From assembly GCA_021234155.1 (NCBI GenBank), contig JAJEKV010000067.1, forward strand, positions 4,579,279-4,643,278: a stretch of 64,000 nt of DNA, in the 5' to 3' direction. The stretch is from Isoetes taiwanensis (lineage: Eukaryota > Streptophyta > Lycopodiopsida > Isoetales > Isoetaceae). Below the pieces are notes generated by a model. That model did no database searches and had not been told where the DNA came from. It was given only the letters and a program-made list of their open reading frames with translations. A program made the position numbers and the translations under genes. How positions within the stretch are numbered: the stretch's first letter is position 1; each line of letters starts with the position of its first letter. Shown one piece after another: positions 35,743 to 47,758 of the stretch.

Positions 35743-36574
35743 CTAGTGCAATTGCTTCTTCAACTCTGATAGTTCGTGAGTTGTCATTCTATATGGTGCC
35801 TTACTTGTGGGCTTAGTGCCTGGTTCAAGTGCAATTTCGCACTCTACTCCCCTATATGGCGGAAGCTCCTTGATTTCGTCGGGGAACAAGTCATGGAATT
35901 CCTCTATTAGCTTGGCTACACCGCTTGGGTAGTTTGCTTCTTGGTTTATCTTCCTTATCTTACGGTGCCTCTTCTTGAGCAAGTTCTAATTTGAAGATGT
36001 ATGCAACTTGCTCCTTTTGATGCATCTAAGTAATTTCTTTTCGACATGCATTGCATTATGGGTGTCACTTGCTTACCTGAGATTTCTATGATTTTCCCGT
36101 TAGGCGCCGTGAGCTTCACCTTCCGCTCTCCACAATCTATTTGAGCTTTCGCCGGGTTGAGGTATTCCATACCTATGATGAGGTCATATTTTCCTATGCT
36201 CATGATCTCTGCTCCCATTTCAATGTTGATACCCGGTAAGTCTATATTGAAATTCACCCTCTTGCCGGCCGTGTGCCTGATGGCTCCGCTGGCTAACACT
36301 CTCCCGGTGCGGGCTTAGACTTTAGTGTTTTCAACTTTAGCATTTGTGCCATCCTTGGTGATGCGAAATTGTGGGAACTGCCACAGTCTATGAGGACTAT
36401 AAAAGATTTGGCGGCTATTTTACCAATCGTGGATATTACTTGGTACTGGCTCTCTGCGCTTTCTATGTCTATGGCGGCAAAGATGTGACACTCACCATGG
36501 ATATAGTCGCGTCCTTCGTCCTCCTCCTCTTCTGTTGGGGTCTCCCAACCTCCCATCTCCATAAGTCTTTGCAT
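35743..36574 (-). CDS. Chromovirus B protease and linker to RT
   Basis: 36574-36293 carries the protease active-site segment [11 protein letters not shown] (D-C-G). 36299-35955 continues with [13 protein letters not shown], a typical protease C-terminal signature. 35982-35743 carries the [14 protein letters not shown] linker and [10 protein letters not shown]. Three frames are used in turn, so at least two shifts are present. Confidence 0.85.
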
Positions 36575-36599
36575 TGATCGACTTAGGCGGTTATTGTGT

Positions 36600-37860
36600 T
36601 CTATGCCCCGGCTGGAAACACCGGAAGCACAACTGTTTTTCTATACATTCCTGCCGCTTTTCTTTCGGGATGGAGTTGAGGAACTGCTTGACTGTCTTTG
36701 AATAATTCGAGCCTCCCCCTTGTCCTTTATCTTTGAAGCTGACCTGCTTTTTCTCTGGTTGTTTCCATTGATTTCCGGTGTATGGAGTCTTTGCAGGCGA
36801 TGGACTGTTTGCTCTTGGGCTCTGACCTCCATATGCTTTTCCTTTGTCATACCACTGCTTGGGTTCACTTTTTCGATTTTTGTCCCTTGCGGGCTCGGTG
36901 CCTTAATTAAAGCCCGATCTTGGCGTGGGTTGAGGGCTCGGACTATCTTCCGTAGGTCCTCATTCAACCCCTCCACATAGCCTTCCACTGCTCTTCTCTC
37001 GCTGAGTTTTGGCACATATAGCCTCAACCTCATGAACTCTTCCGTATATTTCTGTACGGATTTGTTCCCTTGTTGCAATCGTGGGCAGCTTGCATCTGGT
37101 GGCACTTGTGTTCTCTTGGAACATAGTGCTTTTTGAAGGCCCTTGCAAACTTTGTGAACTGCACTTGTCTCTGCTCATCCCATGGGCTTTAGCATAACCC
37201 CTCCACCAAATACGGGCTGCCCCTTTCAAGTTAGCGGTGGCTACCCGCCCTTATCTTTATCTTTCATGCCGTAAGCATTTTAGGTACTCACTCTCATCTC
37301 GTCTAGCCATGCCCGGCTTCCATCCACGATCTGTTTCGCCCGGAAAAACTGTTCCGGCTGCGTGCTTTCAAACATTACTTAAGGCGAATCGACCTTCTCC
37401 GGTAGTCGGATTGGCCTTCTTTGCCTCCCGTTATTCTTTTTTTTCCTTAGGGTGGGTTCTTATTGTTTCTTCCTCGGACTCGAGCTTGAAATGTCGGGAA
37501 GATTTGGAACTAGAAGATGCGGGTCGGTTCCTCTTTTTCTCCTTTCCTTTGTCTTTGAGAGCGGGCCTCACGGGACTGTACATTCTGGTCTTTGTTTCTT
37601 CCCTGCACTTTGCCCGACATGGCTTTGATTTCTTGCAGATCTGACCTCATTTGCGAGATTTCTTCTTCCGGTGTCGGTGCGTAATACTCCTCGAATAGTT
37701 CCCAAGGCTGGAATTGTCTGAGAGGTGTCTGATCGCCTTGGGCTTGGAACTCAAGGTCGACATTCCTGGCTGCTCTGACTGCACATATTACATTGGCACC
37801 ATTTATCATGAGTTCCTTTTGTTGGTTGCAGTAGGTGCTTAAATGATATGATTGTTAAGA
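36600..37860 (-). CDS. Chromovirus B Gag, frameshifted, N-terminus incomplete
   Basis: Gag segments in several frames: YCNQQKEL and MINGANVICAVRAAR at 37850-37780, a charged stretch, ARIWWRGYAKAHG at about 37200, and YTEEFMRLRLYVPKLSERR at about 37040. A CFRC...GH zinc knuckle lies at about 36615. The open frame starts just after a stop at about 37860, so the true N-terminus is missing or displaced. Confidence 0.75.
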
Positions 37861-38018
37861 CAACGATACCAAAACTAGAAAAAGGCACACCAGAAGGCTT
37901 TAGCAAGATTAAATTGGTTAAGGCTTAGTAGTTGGTTTAGGCTGTAGAAGGCTTTAGCAAGGTAAAACATGTGTTGTTGGTAATGTTATAGCAAGATTTT
38001 GAGAGTGATCTATAGATT

Positions 38019-38036
38019 TGGATTATTCTATTTGTA
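38019..38036. repeat. Target-site duplication, 18 bp, left copy, of LINE-2
   Basis: TGGATTATTCTATTTGTA, identical to 44414-44431, next to the T-run that is the poly(A) tail of the minus-strand LINE. Confidence 0.92.
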
Positions 38037-38174
38037 TTTTTTTTTTGAGGGATAAAAAATATTTTATTTACTTAGAGAGAATGATACAAAGCCACATGGC
38101 AGAGGTGCACCCATCCACGAATATGAGATGGGGGTAGCTATGTAGCTCCAGCTTGTACTATTCTCTTTCCCGAC

Positions 38175-38852
38175 CTAGACCAGATTAAAGTAGGTGCCCC
38201 ATATTTCTTCCTTTACCTCTTCTTCACATTTAAAAGCTAGCCTAAAATTTTTAAGTCTTTCAAGTACCAGGTGAAGTAGCTGAGTTGATGATATGGATAC
38301 CTCCTGATTCTCAGCGAAGACTCGGGCATTCCTCCTTTTCCATATTGACCAGATCGTCCAGGCCCTGGCTATGTGAAAAGAAATCTTCTTCTTGGGACAC
38401 CATTCTGGAGGGAGAATTCCTAGCAGCAATTCTTTGGTTCCTAAGGGGTATTCGAACCTATCCAGACTCCAGGCCCATACTTCATGCAGCATCCCACATT
38501 CCACCAGACAATGTTCTATGGATTCTTCTTCCTCTTCACACATAGGGCACAGTGGGCTCACGTTATTGTCCCATTTGGAGACTAGATGATTGACCCTTGG
38601 GACCCTGTGGATCACTTGCCAAAGAAAGGCGTTGATTCGTGGAGGGAGGAATTTCAGCCAAGCATTTCTCCAGATGTTTTTAAGGATGTCCTCCGTGATC
38701 ACTAGCTCCCACTTGGGAGATACTAGAAGAAGTCCCTTAGTCTTCAAACTACTGTAGCATGACTTCACAAACTTGTTTGGCTGTATCGAAGGAAGTACGA
38801 CCCATGGACTTTGATCTCCTCTATTTATTGTGTTTGGGAGTACGGAAGCCAC
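38175..38852 (-). CDS. LINE-2 ORF2 C-terminal part with zf-RVT domain
   Basis: Shows NIWRNAWLKFLPPRINAFLW, HRVPRVNHL, CPMCEEEEESIEHCLVEC and IWKRRNARVF, the zinc-binding reverse-transcriptase-associated domain of plant LINEs. It ends about 140 nt before the poly(A) tail. Confidence 0.88.
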   Translation of the reverse strand: MASVLPNTINRGDQSPWVVLPSIQPNKFVKSCYSSLKTKGLLLVSPKWELVITEDILKNIWRNAWLKFLPPRINAFLWQVIHRVPRVNHLVSKWDNNVSPLCPMCEEEEESIEHCLVECGMLHEVWAWSLDRFEYPLGTKELLLGILPPEWCPKKKISFHIARAWTIWSIWKRRNARVFAENQEVSISSTQLLHLVLERLKNFRLAFKCEEEVKEEIWGTYFNLV

Positions 38853-38859
38853 GCATTCC

Positions 38860-41800
38860 CAAATTATCTTGTCTGCCTCTTTTAAACCAAAGCAGGCTTA
38901 AAATGCTTCCCAACTGGCCAGGTGCTCTCCCATATACCACTGAGCACAAGAATGTATACCACAGTTTTTCCATCTCTTCACAATCCTCGCGTCAGCCACT
39001 ATACCTAATGGGCCTTGTTTATTGTGCAATTCCACTGGTACCCACCATGGAGGGGAGGTCCCTGCTTTAAATTTGCTGATATCAAGCGTGAATAGTTTCT
39101 TTATGGCATTCCAAGCCGAAATAAGACCCTTCAGGAAGGGGGAGGCTTCTTTACATGGCTTGAGATCAAAAAAGAGAGACCATGGAAGCGAGACCTTGAC
39201 GGAGGGCTTACTATGCATACAAGAATATAATAGAGCTTGGTTGATGAGGTGCAAACCTGGAGACTTCACCTTTTCCTGAAGAATCATCCATATGAATTTG
39301 GCTATTAATACTTTGCTCTGTAAGACTATGTCAAACATACCAATTCCCCTTCTGCTTTTTTGTCCCTCTTGCACTTCCACCAAGCAATTTTGATCGTTGC
39401 ACCTTCTTCATTACCTCCCTGCACGAAGTTTGAATCAGCCCTTCTAACTCTCGCACCTTCTCCCTCGAGCAAGTAGAATTGATGATATGTATACATAAGT
39501 ATTACTTAGCACATGTTTTGCCACAAGTAATCCTCCCCGCAAGGGATAACTTTGCTACCTTCCACCAATTTAGGTGTTTATGTAGGCCTAGTAGCATTTC
39601 ATCCCATATTCGTGCACTAGTGATGTTAATGCCCTTTGGGATTCCTAACAATTTGGAGTGTTCACCCTCGGGGATAACTTTCCATGGTAAGCTTTCCAAA
39701 CATGTGGGATGCCTCGTTCTCCAAAGGCCAGCTTGCACTGAGCGAGCATTTTTTCCAATTTATGAGGCAGACTGAAGCTATTGAAAAGGTGGCCGAGTGG
39801 TTATCTGCACATGACATATTGTTTTCCTCTGCCTCGATAAACGTAAATGAGTCGCCTCGCATCTTGGTTCTGATTTGTTGAGAACCGTCCCACATTTCTA
39901 GTCCCCTGAGCGAGACCCGTCCCGCAGATGCTTGCGGGGAATAATTGTGAGAGAGCTTCGCTGCTATATTGAAGAGGAAGGGAGCAGGGGGGACAACCTT
40001 GCCACGATGCCCCTCTTAATCTCGAATATAGGAGATGATTCACCTTGAAATAAGACTGAGGCTCGAGCTGATCTCAATAGTTTCATTACCCCTTCTGTAA
40101 AAATATCCCCACAACCTAGCTTGAGCATCATTTTATGCAGAAAACTCCATCTAATGCTGTCATATGCCTTGGTGAAATCTAGCTTTAGATAGGCTACTTT
40201 TTGTCTGTTTTTTCGGCCCGGTGCAACCCTTCAAAAAGTCTGCGCCACATTGCTCGAATACTCCCTGCGGGTAAGAAGCCAGATTGGGCCTGTGAGATAC
40301 CTTCCACTAAAATTGGTTTGATCTTCTCTGCCATAGCCTTGGCTATGATTTTGTAAAATGCAGATAGAAGTGTGATAGGCCTCCAATCGTTAATTGTGCT
40401 TGGCTCCTTACACTTGGGTACCAAGGCAATGCAGCCTATATTCAATCTTGGATTTAAATTTTCAGCTTGCAAGAGGTCTGTGTATGCCGAAAAGATATCA
40501 TTTTTAATCCATTCCCAATTGCATTGGTAGAATTCGATGGGAATTCCATCCATACCCGGACATTTATTCTTAGCCAATAGGAGGGTGGCTTTTTCAAGAT
40601 CCTCCATAGAGAGAGGGCGACTCAGAATATCTTTTTGGCTAGAGCTCATTATAGGTGAAACTTTTGAGATCACTAGCTCTTCATATGTATCTTGGAATGG
40701 TAAGTTATGTTCTTCAAAAAAACCTTGGAAATGATTATGTAAGTACCTTTTTAGATCCCCTGGGGATTTGAGGGTCGAGCCGTCGCCTAGTGCAATGGTT
40801 GATAGAGTAGACGACCTCTTCTTTTCTTTCGCTGTCTTAAAGAAGAACTTGGTGCATTTATCACCTTCATTTAGCCAAGTCAATCCTGCTTTGCATCTGT
40901 TCTCCATTATCTTGACTTCCTCTAGTGCCTTTATCTGTTCTATTATTCCCTTCTCCTCTATCCCGTCATTCGGGCCCAATGCTCTAAGTGAGTGGAGCTG
41001 ATTGTAAAGGCTATCCAACTCTCCCCTCTCCCTTTGCACTTTAGCTCTACCCCAACTTTTGGCGTAATTTTTTATATTACCCAGGGCCGTTATCATGGTT
41101 TCCATCCCTGAGCCCGTTCTGAAAGTGGATTGCCATATGCTTTTACAAGCCTCCACAAATTCTGGATCTTTCAGATATCTAGTGTTGAGTTTGAATATTG
41201 TTTTAGAGGTTCTACTCTGGCAAATCTGGGTAGATATGACCTGTGGATTGTGATCCGAGATAGCATTTTGTAGCAGGTTGGATCTATGCACGTTTGGAAG
41301 GATGGTAAGTGCCTCATCGTTGATGTAGCATCTATCATATCTTGCATAAGTCCTACCCATGCCTACCCATCCGTTACACCATGTATAGCCCTTATCTCCG
41401 TCTACTTCCATGAAGCCTATATCTTCTAACAGTTTGCACCACTGTACTTTCTCAAACCCATGCACAATTGCAGATGATACCCCTTGTCTATCCTCAGCTG
41501 CCTCCACCATATTGAAGTCTCCTACCATTAGCCAAGCTACCTTGTTCCCGAAACCTTTTAATTTGTGTCTAAGAGTGGCCCATAGGGCACCTCTGCCTCT
41601 GGGGTTGTTATGGGCGTAAACATTCACCAAGCCCCATACTTTACCTTCATGTTGCCATAAGATTAGAGACCATCTCCCAAATCTGTCTACCTGTGACTCA
41701 CATACTTTTACTTCTTTTTTCCACTTGATGAGGGTCCCCCTGACTAGAAGTTTCCTTTCTTTGCAGCAATACCCACGTATTCATTGCCTATTACTTTGAA

Positions 41801-41950
41801 CAGCTCCTGTATTTCTTCCTTTTTACACTTATGTTCTTGTAAGCATATCACATCCGGGTTGATCCCTTTTTATGGCTTTGCTAACCTACTCTTCTTGTAC
41901 TCGGAGGATTTTACTCCCCTAATATTCCAAGCGAGAATTTTATGATTCAT
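38860..41950 (-). CDS. LINE-2 ORF2: endonuclease and reverse transcriptase, frameshifted
   Basis: The ATG at 41950 opens MNHKILAWNIRGVK, the APE endonuclease start. The long frame 41630-40194 carries AWLMVGDFNMVEA, YARYDRCYIN, SDHNPQV, then RT motifs CPGMDGIPIEFYQ, INDWRPITLL and QAQSGFLPAGS. RT continues below 40194 with LKLDFTKAYDSIRW, then broken frames. The YADD box is not legible in one frame. 39383-38898 carries the later RT-linked region. Many stops and shifts make it inactive as read. Confidence 0.85.
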
Positions 41951-41999
41951 AAAGAGATGTTTCGGACCCTTTTTTCCTCTTCATGCTAACCAACCCTTC

Positions 42000-44404
42000 T
42001 TCTTCTAGACTTGTGCTTGTTACCTTTTTGTTTTTCCCCTTGTTAGAGTAGGGGGTCTTCATCCACCATGTCCTCCTCTTCCATTAGATCCAGCCCACTT
42101 ATTTTTTGTTTGGGGAATGACTCTCTCTATTTCATCAATTCCCCATATACCACTATATCTCTCCCAATCCCTCCTTCCGCTCGAAAGCATTCCCTTCTCT
42201 GTGTTTGTTGTTTCAAGAATGTACCGAGAGAAAGGATTTTTGCTCCTAGAACAATGTGAGTACTTCGGAGATGCCCGGGGGAGAGGTTTTGACCGAGTGC
42301 TCTGCTTCTCAGAGCAATGTTCCTAGTCCTCCTTTTTTTGTTTGGAACTTACCACTTCCCATGACCGATGGGTCGCTTTTGGTAGACTTATGAGATTCTT
42401 GGGCAGTATTGTCGATTCATTAGCTAGCTTTCCCACGATATTGGAGCAGTGATTCTCACCTCCCACGGCTAGGGGCATGGGGTGATACTTACTTGAGTGA
42501 TGGGGTGGCTGGCGGTGCACCATTGGATGTGGGAGGATCATTAAGGCCGGTCGGAGACTTGTTGTTGAGGAGTCCCGGCTTTTCTAGACCCGACTTGGGG
42601 GTTCTCTTCTAGTCCTTCAATCTTTATAATAGGAAACATTCTACGTATATTTCCCACCTATTGGTCAATTTCGGGGGAACTTGAAAGAGCATTTGCCACT
42701 CTTAACTACCACCCCTTTAGGTATGCCCGACGTTGCGGTATTGCTACACAACTCTTTGGTCCTTTGGCGATGGAATGTGAGATATATGCTCCCTCTTGTG
42801 TTAGCAATGACCTTTAGGAATTCAGGTACCAACATGTGCGGAGGTAAGTGTTCGATCTCTAACCAACATGGAATTTTGATGGCGAGATTTGATGGGGAGA
42901 GAAGCCCGGTGAGTAATATTGATATAAAATGTACTCTCCCATGAATGAGTCTCTTGCGCGGGACACCATCTTATCTACCATTGCTTCGCTATCAAAAGAA
43001 TGAGAAAGAAGTTACTTCCGGTGCCTTTAGCGATTAGGTGTTGAGGTAGGCCTAATTTCTTCAGGTGTCTTTGAGAGCGATTATTCCGGTTCACGGAGGT
43101 CCAGGAATCCTCCTCGTAAAGAAGCCAATGACGGATCGTGATACCGGGTTCTCCACCACTTTTACATGCATATCGTGATCTATCTACGCTATTGGATAGT
43201 TAGACTCCTCGTCTACTTCCATGTTTCCAGCACTTTCGGTTCCATTTTCTTCAAGTTGGCCTTTGTTCAATTTGCCCGGATCTTGAGCAAACCCGCACTT
43301 CTACTATTTTAAGTCTTTGCATCTACTCTCAAACTCCCGGGTGTTTTTCGTTGGCATCTTATTCTTTATCCACTCCGAGAATCTAGGCTTGTTCACTCTT
43401 GCTATCGTGTCATTGTTTTTCCAAGCCTCCCTTACATTACTCCTTGCATTACCACTAAGTAGGGCCCCGATCTTCCCCTACTCTTACTTTGCACGCTTCA
43501 CTATCCATTTTCTCGGTTCTCGAAGATCACATTATCTACCGATGTAGAGGGATAACTCTTACCTCTGTTTAAGTCCTTTGGGAATGCTTGATTGTCATCT
43601 GCTCCAGCCTCCATCATGATCTTATCAGTTTCGTTGATTGCTCTATGCCTTGGGGCATGTGGTGCTTGGGTGAACTGTAAGTAAGCTTTGGGGCGTTTCC
43701 TTAGAGCCTTGTTGGGGACCGGATGCCCCTTCACAGGTGTTGGGGATCAAAAGCCCCTTGGCCTTTGCGTGAGTAGCCCCCTGTTACGCCTTTGAAGAGA
43801 AGCTTCCTCTACTTCCACTGGCTGAAGGTGTTCTTACTACCCTCCATGCCCGATTTTCTACGCCCCATCGGGCTGTGTCATTGTATTGCATTGGTGTTCC
43901 TTTGTTCCTACCATCTTCGATACCCAAGGCAGATGATTTCGGTTTTTGTAGTACCGATTCGTCTCCTACACATCTCCTTACTGCAGAGGTTCTCCCTGCC
44001 ACATTTCCTTCTTCGTTCTTAGAACTCAATGGGTCTTCTATGCCTAATTCGAAATTGCAAAAAGCATCTCCAGAATTTGGGGCTTTTGCCCTCAGTGCTG
44101 CAATCGAAGCTTGTTGTGCTATTTTTGTGAAGCTGGAGCCATGGAACGGCGACCTCCCAAGATCGTGACCTGCCTCACCTACCTGTGAAGCTGAAGCTGC
44201 CCCAACTGAAATCGTCTGCAGGCCCTTGGAAGCCCCATCGGCTGGGGACTGGTTGCAGACCTCAGAGGTCTGCCGGATGGCTGCAATCCCGCCTGCTCTG
44301 GCGATGGCTGGGTGATTCGGGGGCCATGGGGCCCCGTTGCTTTTACCTGGGTCGGACCCAGGCCTCCCGACAGCCGCCTCTGTTTCCGCTTCCGCTTCAC
44401 TCAT
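42000..44404 (-). pseudogene. LINE-2 ORF1, degenerate
   Basis: The first ATG at 44404 opens MSEAEAETEAAVGRPGSDPG and stays open to 43784. Further down only short coding-like blocks remain. The position upstream of ORF2 and the start ten bases inside the TSD identify it as ORF1. A DUF4283-like block could not be read with confidence. Confidence 0.65.
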
Positions 44405-44413
44405 TTTTCATTA

Positions 44414-44431
44414 TGGATTATTCTATTTGTA
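44414..44431. repeat. Target-site duplication, 18 bp, right copy, of LINE-2
   Basis: Identical to 38019-38036. Confidence 0.92.
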
Positions 44432-46040
44432 AGTGACCTTCAACGCACTTTTAGGTTTGAGCTTTATAAGCTATGTTTTTCATCCTTGTTCGAACTCATA
44501 GTTGTTGATACGAGGATCCATTAAACGTTTTTAGGCCATTCTCTACCAAATTTTCATATACATATCTTGTATAGTTGTAGATTCTTTAATGATTTAATAC
44601 GCTCTGCAACATTATTTCAATGCTAAAATGCTAAAAAGTGTGCGGATATTTGCAGTAGAATGCTAAATAATTTGTGTGGATATATGCAGTGGGGCGATAA
44701 CTAAAATGTGAGGATATATGCATGGGGCTCACTAAAAAAAATGTGTGGGTCTCCGCCGCGAGTGGCGCCGCCAGGTCTGCTGAAAATTTCGAACGAAATT
44801 TTATGGTGCCTAGAATTACTCGGGTGATAACTAAAATGTGTGGGTATATGCATGGGGCGATATTGTTTTGCCAATACCCACGAAAAGACATTTCATCCAT
44901 GCCACATTTTGATAAACTTACTTTAGGTTATATCAATTTGTGTTAAGAGTTAAGAGTTTCTAAATTATGGAAAAGTTATTTTACTGGATTGGATCTCCGC
45001 AATAGGGAGAAAAAAAAAGTTTATGGTCAAAATTTACATAGTATCTTATATGACAGTACCCATAGATAAATATATCGTATAACATTCATTGCTAGACCTT
45101 TGAATGTGTAACTTCTCATATTTTTTATGATGATTGACGGGTTGCAGAGGCTAGCAGCTTGTGAACAAGGCAGACTGGCCAGTCAAATAGGCTTCAAATC
45201 TTCGACACGATCTGATAGTTTTCATCTGATTTATCCTTTCCACCTTCATCACATGTAAAAGGAGCATGGACAAGCAATTTTGTGCCAATGTATATTGTAT
45301 TCATATTTCTAATAAATAAAAGAGAAAATAGGATGCTAATTCAGGCTATTGATAACTAATCCTGTGTGTTCTCAGAGTGTTTATCTGCTGAATCCTCACG
45401 AAAGGCATGATTGCTACATGACTGCTATTTTGCCATGACTTTCATGTGATAGAGCCTATTAATTCAATAGAATTAATGTTCAAAGGATATAACAGATTGG
45501 TTGAATATGAGAAGCTTGACCAAAAATATGACAAGAAACATGATAAAATAGACAGATTGGGGTAAGTAGTGGGAAATTTTCTACCTAAAATGTAAACTGG
45601 ATAAAGAAAGCAATGGCAAGATTCAGATGTAGTTCTTCATGTATATCCATCTTTAAGAAAATAATAAACTATCACCATTAGAGGCTGGACCTGGATGTTT
45701 AAAAGCCATAATCATTGTGTAGCAGCAAAGCTATGAAGTAGATCTCAGTCAAGCACTTCATACAGTATAATGGATGGTATTCTATCAACTTGCCTAGCTG
45801 TAAGAAGGTGGCACATTAAATTGCTGGTGAGAATAGATCAGATGAAATACTAACTCAACACAAATACTACATATTATACATCTCCATTTGTTTAAATTAA
45901 GCATCATTATGCTATCTATCTAAGACGATTGAGACATTTCCATGTAGCTTCTCGAACTGAAGGCATCACCAGACAATGAAGGTACTTACCATTTCATCTA
46001 AAGACTTGGACAATAAAACAACAAAGAGACAACGAAACTC
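44432..46040. other. AT-rich non-coding stretch between LINE-2 and the coiled-coil exons
   Basis: Contains three diverged copies of a short word (AACTAAAATGTG followed by GGATATATGCA) at 44700-44860. No supported coding region. Possible introns or 3' region of the minus-strand gene fragments at 46.06-47.07 kb. Confidence 0.5.
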
Positions 46041-46059
46041 GCACTTTGACCTGGTCACA

Positions 46060-47065
46060 TTGTTCATTGGCCATCTGCAACTGGAACAAAACATTTTCCT
46101 GTAACAACTTCAGTCAGCATCAGTTCAAACATAATCAGTTTATGAGAAAATGGGGACTAAGATCAACCCGCAAAGGGTTCTGTTGTCCGATGATGCAGAT
46201 TTCTTGGATCGCTCCTTTTGAAGTTCATAAGCAAGCTCTGTTGCTTGCACTTCTACAAGGTTGCATTTACGCCAGACCTGTAATTATATGTGGCACCCCT
46301 AAATCCACGGCATCATATGTGCATGGTAGAAATACATATCTATGTCTAAGCTAAGCAAGCAATGTCATGTTTAATCTTCTAGCCTTTAATAGAACGTGTT
46401 AACATCTAAAACCAGATGAGAAAGGCCAAATGTTAACCTCTTGTTCTTGAATTGCTTCACGGAGCTTCTCTTCAATTTTCTCCTGTTTATGAATAGCCTC
46501 AGATGCATCTTTTCTGAACCGCTCGGCTGCATCTTGAAGAAACTGATGAAAATACAATAGCCACATGCATGAGGCACAAGCTGAAATAAAATACGAACTG
46601 ATAAACACAGGTTAACTTCCTGCCTGTTCTTCTAGCATCAAAGCATGTTTAAACCATCCCTTTCATGCCATGCCAATGTGCGAATGGACTAAATTCAAAC
46701 CTGAATCTGGGTAATCACAACACAACGGGAATTCTCACATCAAGAACTTCAATGTATTTCCACATTAGATATGACTGAGGTGGAGAAGGATACCCAATAT
46801 GGGCTTTCATATTTGTTCCAAGAGATAAACTGCGAGTTCTGCCTGGTGTTACCGATCTTCGTGAATTTTTGGACCCAGACAAAGAATGGCCATATGAATA
46901 AGAGGCTTCTCTATTGAAGTCCGGCGATTTACCATTGTAGGAAAATGCAAATGGAGAGCTAGATCTTGCTCTAGATGCCATTGCACGAATTATAGGATTA
47001 GTGATTATTTCAGGAGCAATAAAGAGAGGGATGTTTTGCTCATTTTGAAATACTGAGAGCTCCAA
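46060..47065 (-). pseudogene. Exons of an unidentified coiled-coil plant gene (fragment)
   Basis: Three or four minus-strand exon-like blocks. 47065-46715 encodes MELSVFQNEQN..., including MASRARSSSPFAFSYNGK and RRSVTPGRTRSLSLG, a Ser/Arg-rich head like those preceding kinesin-7 motors. 46545-46440, flanked by CAG and GTTAAC, encodes LQDAAERFRKDASEAIHKQ. About 46275-46175 encodes WRKCNLVEVQATELAYEL. About 46100-46065 encodes LQMANEQCDQ. The blocks read as helical coiled coil. No motor domain is present and no family is firm. It lies within transposon cargo, so a captured or displaced gene fragment is likely. Confidence 0.4.
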
Positions 47066-47758
47066 CTTGTAGATTAGAGCTCTGAAGAATTAACAAGCAT
47101 TTCAATAGCATGTTTGGATCAAAGCAAAGCGCAAAACTGACAGAGTTTGTCAATGTGGCTTGGCTTAACCTGTAAGCTGCTGAGCATTTTTTGGTGATTT
47201 TCTTAAAGCTAAAGGCATAAAGAAGCATCTGTTCAAAAACTACATCCTTTCAGATAAGCCCAATCCTTGCCATGCCCAATGAATCTGTCTAGGTTCGGTT
47301 CCTAGAGCACCATTACATATAATTTGCACTGGCCATAAGAAATAGGGCTACGACGAGATTAGCCGTAGCACGGCGGGAGAAAAAAAAGCAACAAAACTTA
47401 AACACGGCTTGAACAAGGGAGGAAAAGCAGGAAGAACGCAAGCACGACAGCAAAACTACAACAATGGAAACGATGTTCTACGACAACGTCCCATCTCAGT
47501 TGCTATTTTCTGGGGTCTTTTCTAATTTCCCTGGCCTTAGATTTGTGAAAGCAAAGATCTGACGGTCCAAGATAAGGCACATCAGATTTTGATGACATGG
47601 AAATTACACGTGGATAGGCTAGAATTTGAGGAAAGTCCGTAGGCCCGGTAGGGCTGGTGTGCTAAAAACATTTTGAAATGCAATTCAAAAAGGATCTTAT
47701 ATTAATATATATAGCCGATATATCTTAATACAGTAGTCATGATTTCCATTACATTAAT
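47066..47758. other. Non-coding stretch downstream of the acidic-protein gene
   Basis: No supported ORF on either strand. TATATTAATATATATAGCCG near 47700 could serve as 3' UTR of the minus-strand gene ending at 47759. Confidence 0.5.

Larger units (their letters stand above)
38037..44413 (-). mobile_element. L1-type LINE (LINE-2), 6.4 kb, full length but degenerate
   Basis: Bounded by an 18-bp TSD. The poly(A) tail is a T-run at about 38037-38046. On the minus strand it has ORF1 (from about 44404), ORF2 (from 41950) with endonuclease and RT, and the zf-RVT region near 38.6 kb. It is a different family from LINE-1 (different ORF1 and endonuclease sequences). It lies in the segment between chromovirus B gag and the H3-like module, so it inserted after that segment was in place. 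Confidence 0.93.

Noticed and set aside
46715-47065. Kinesin-7 gene
   Set aside because: Only a Ser/Arg-rich head resembling some kinesin-7 N-termini is present; no motor motif was found, so the name was not used.
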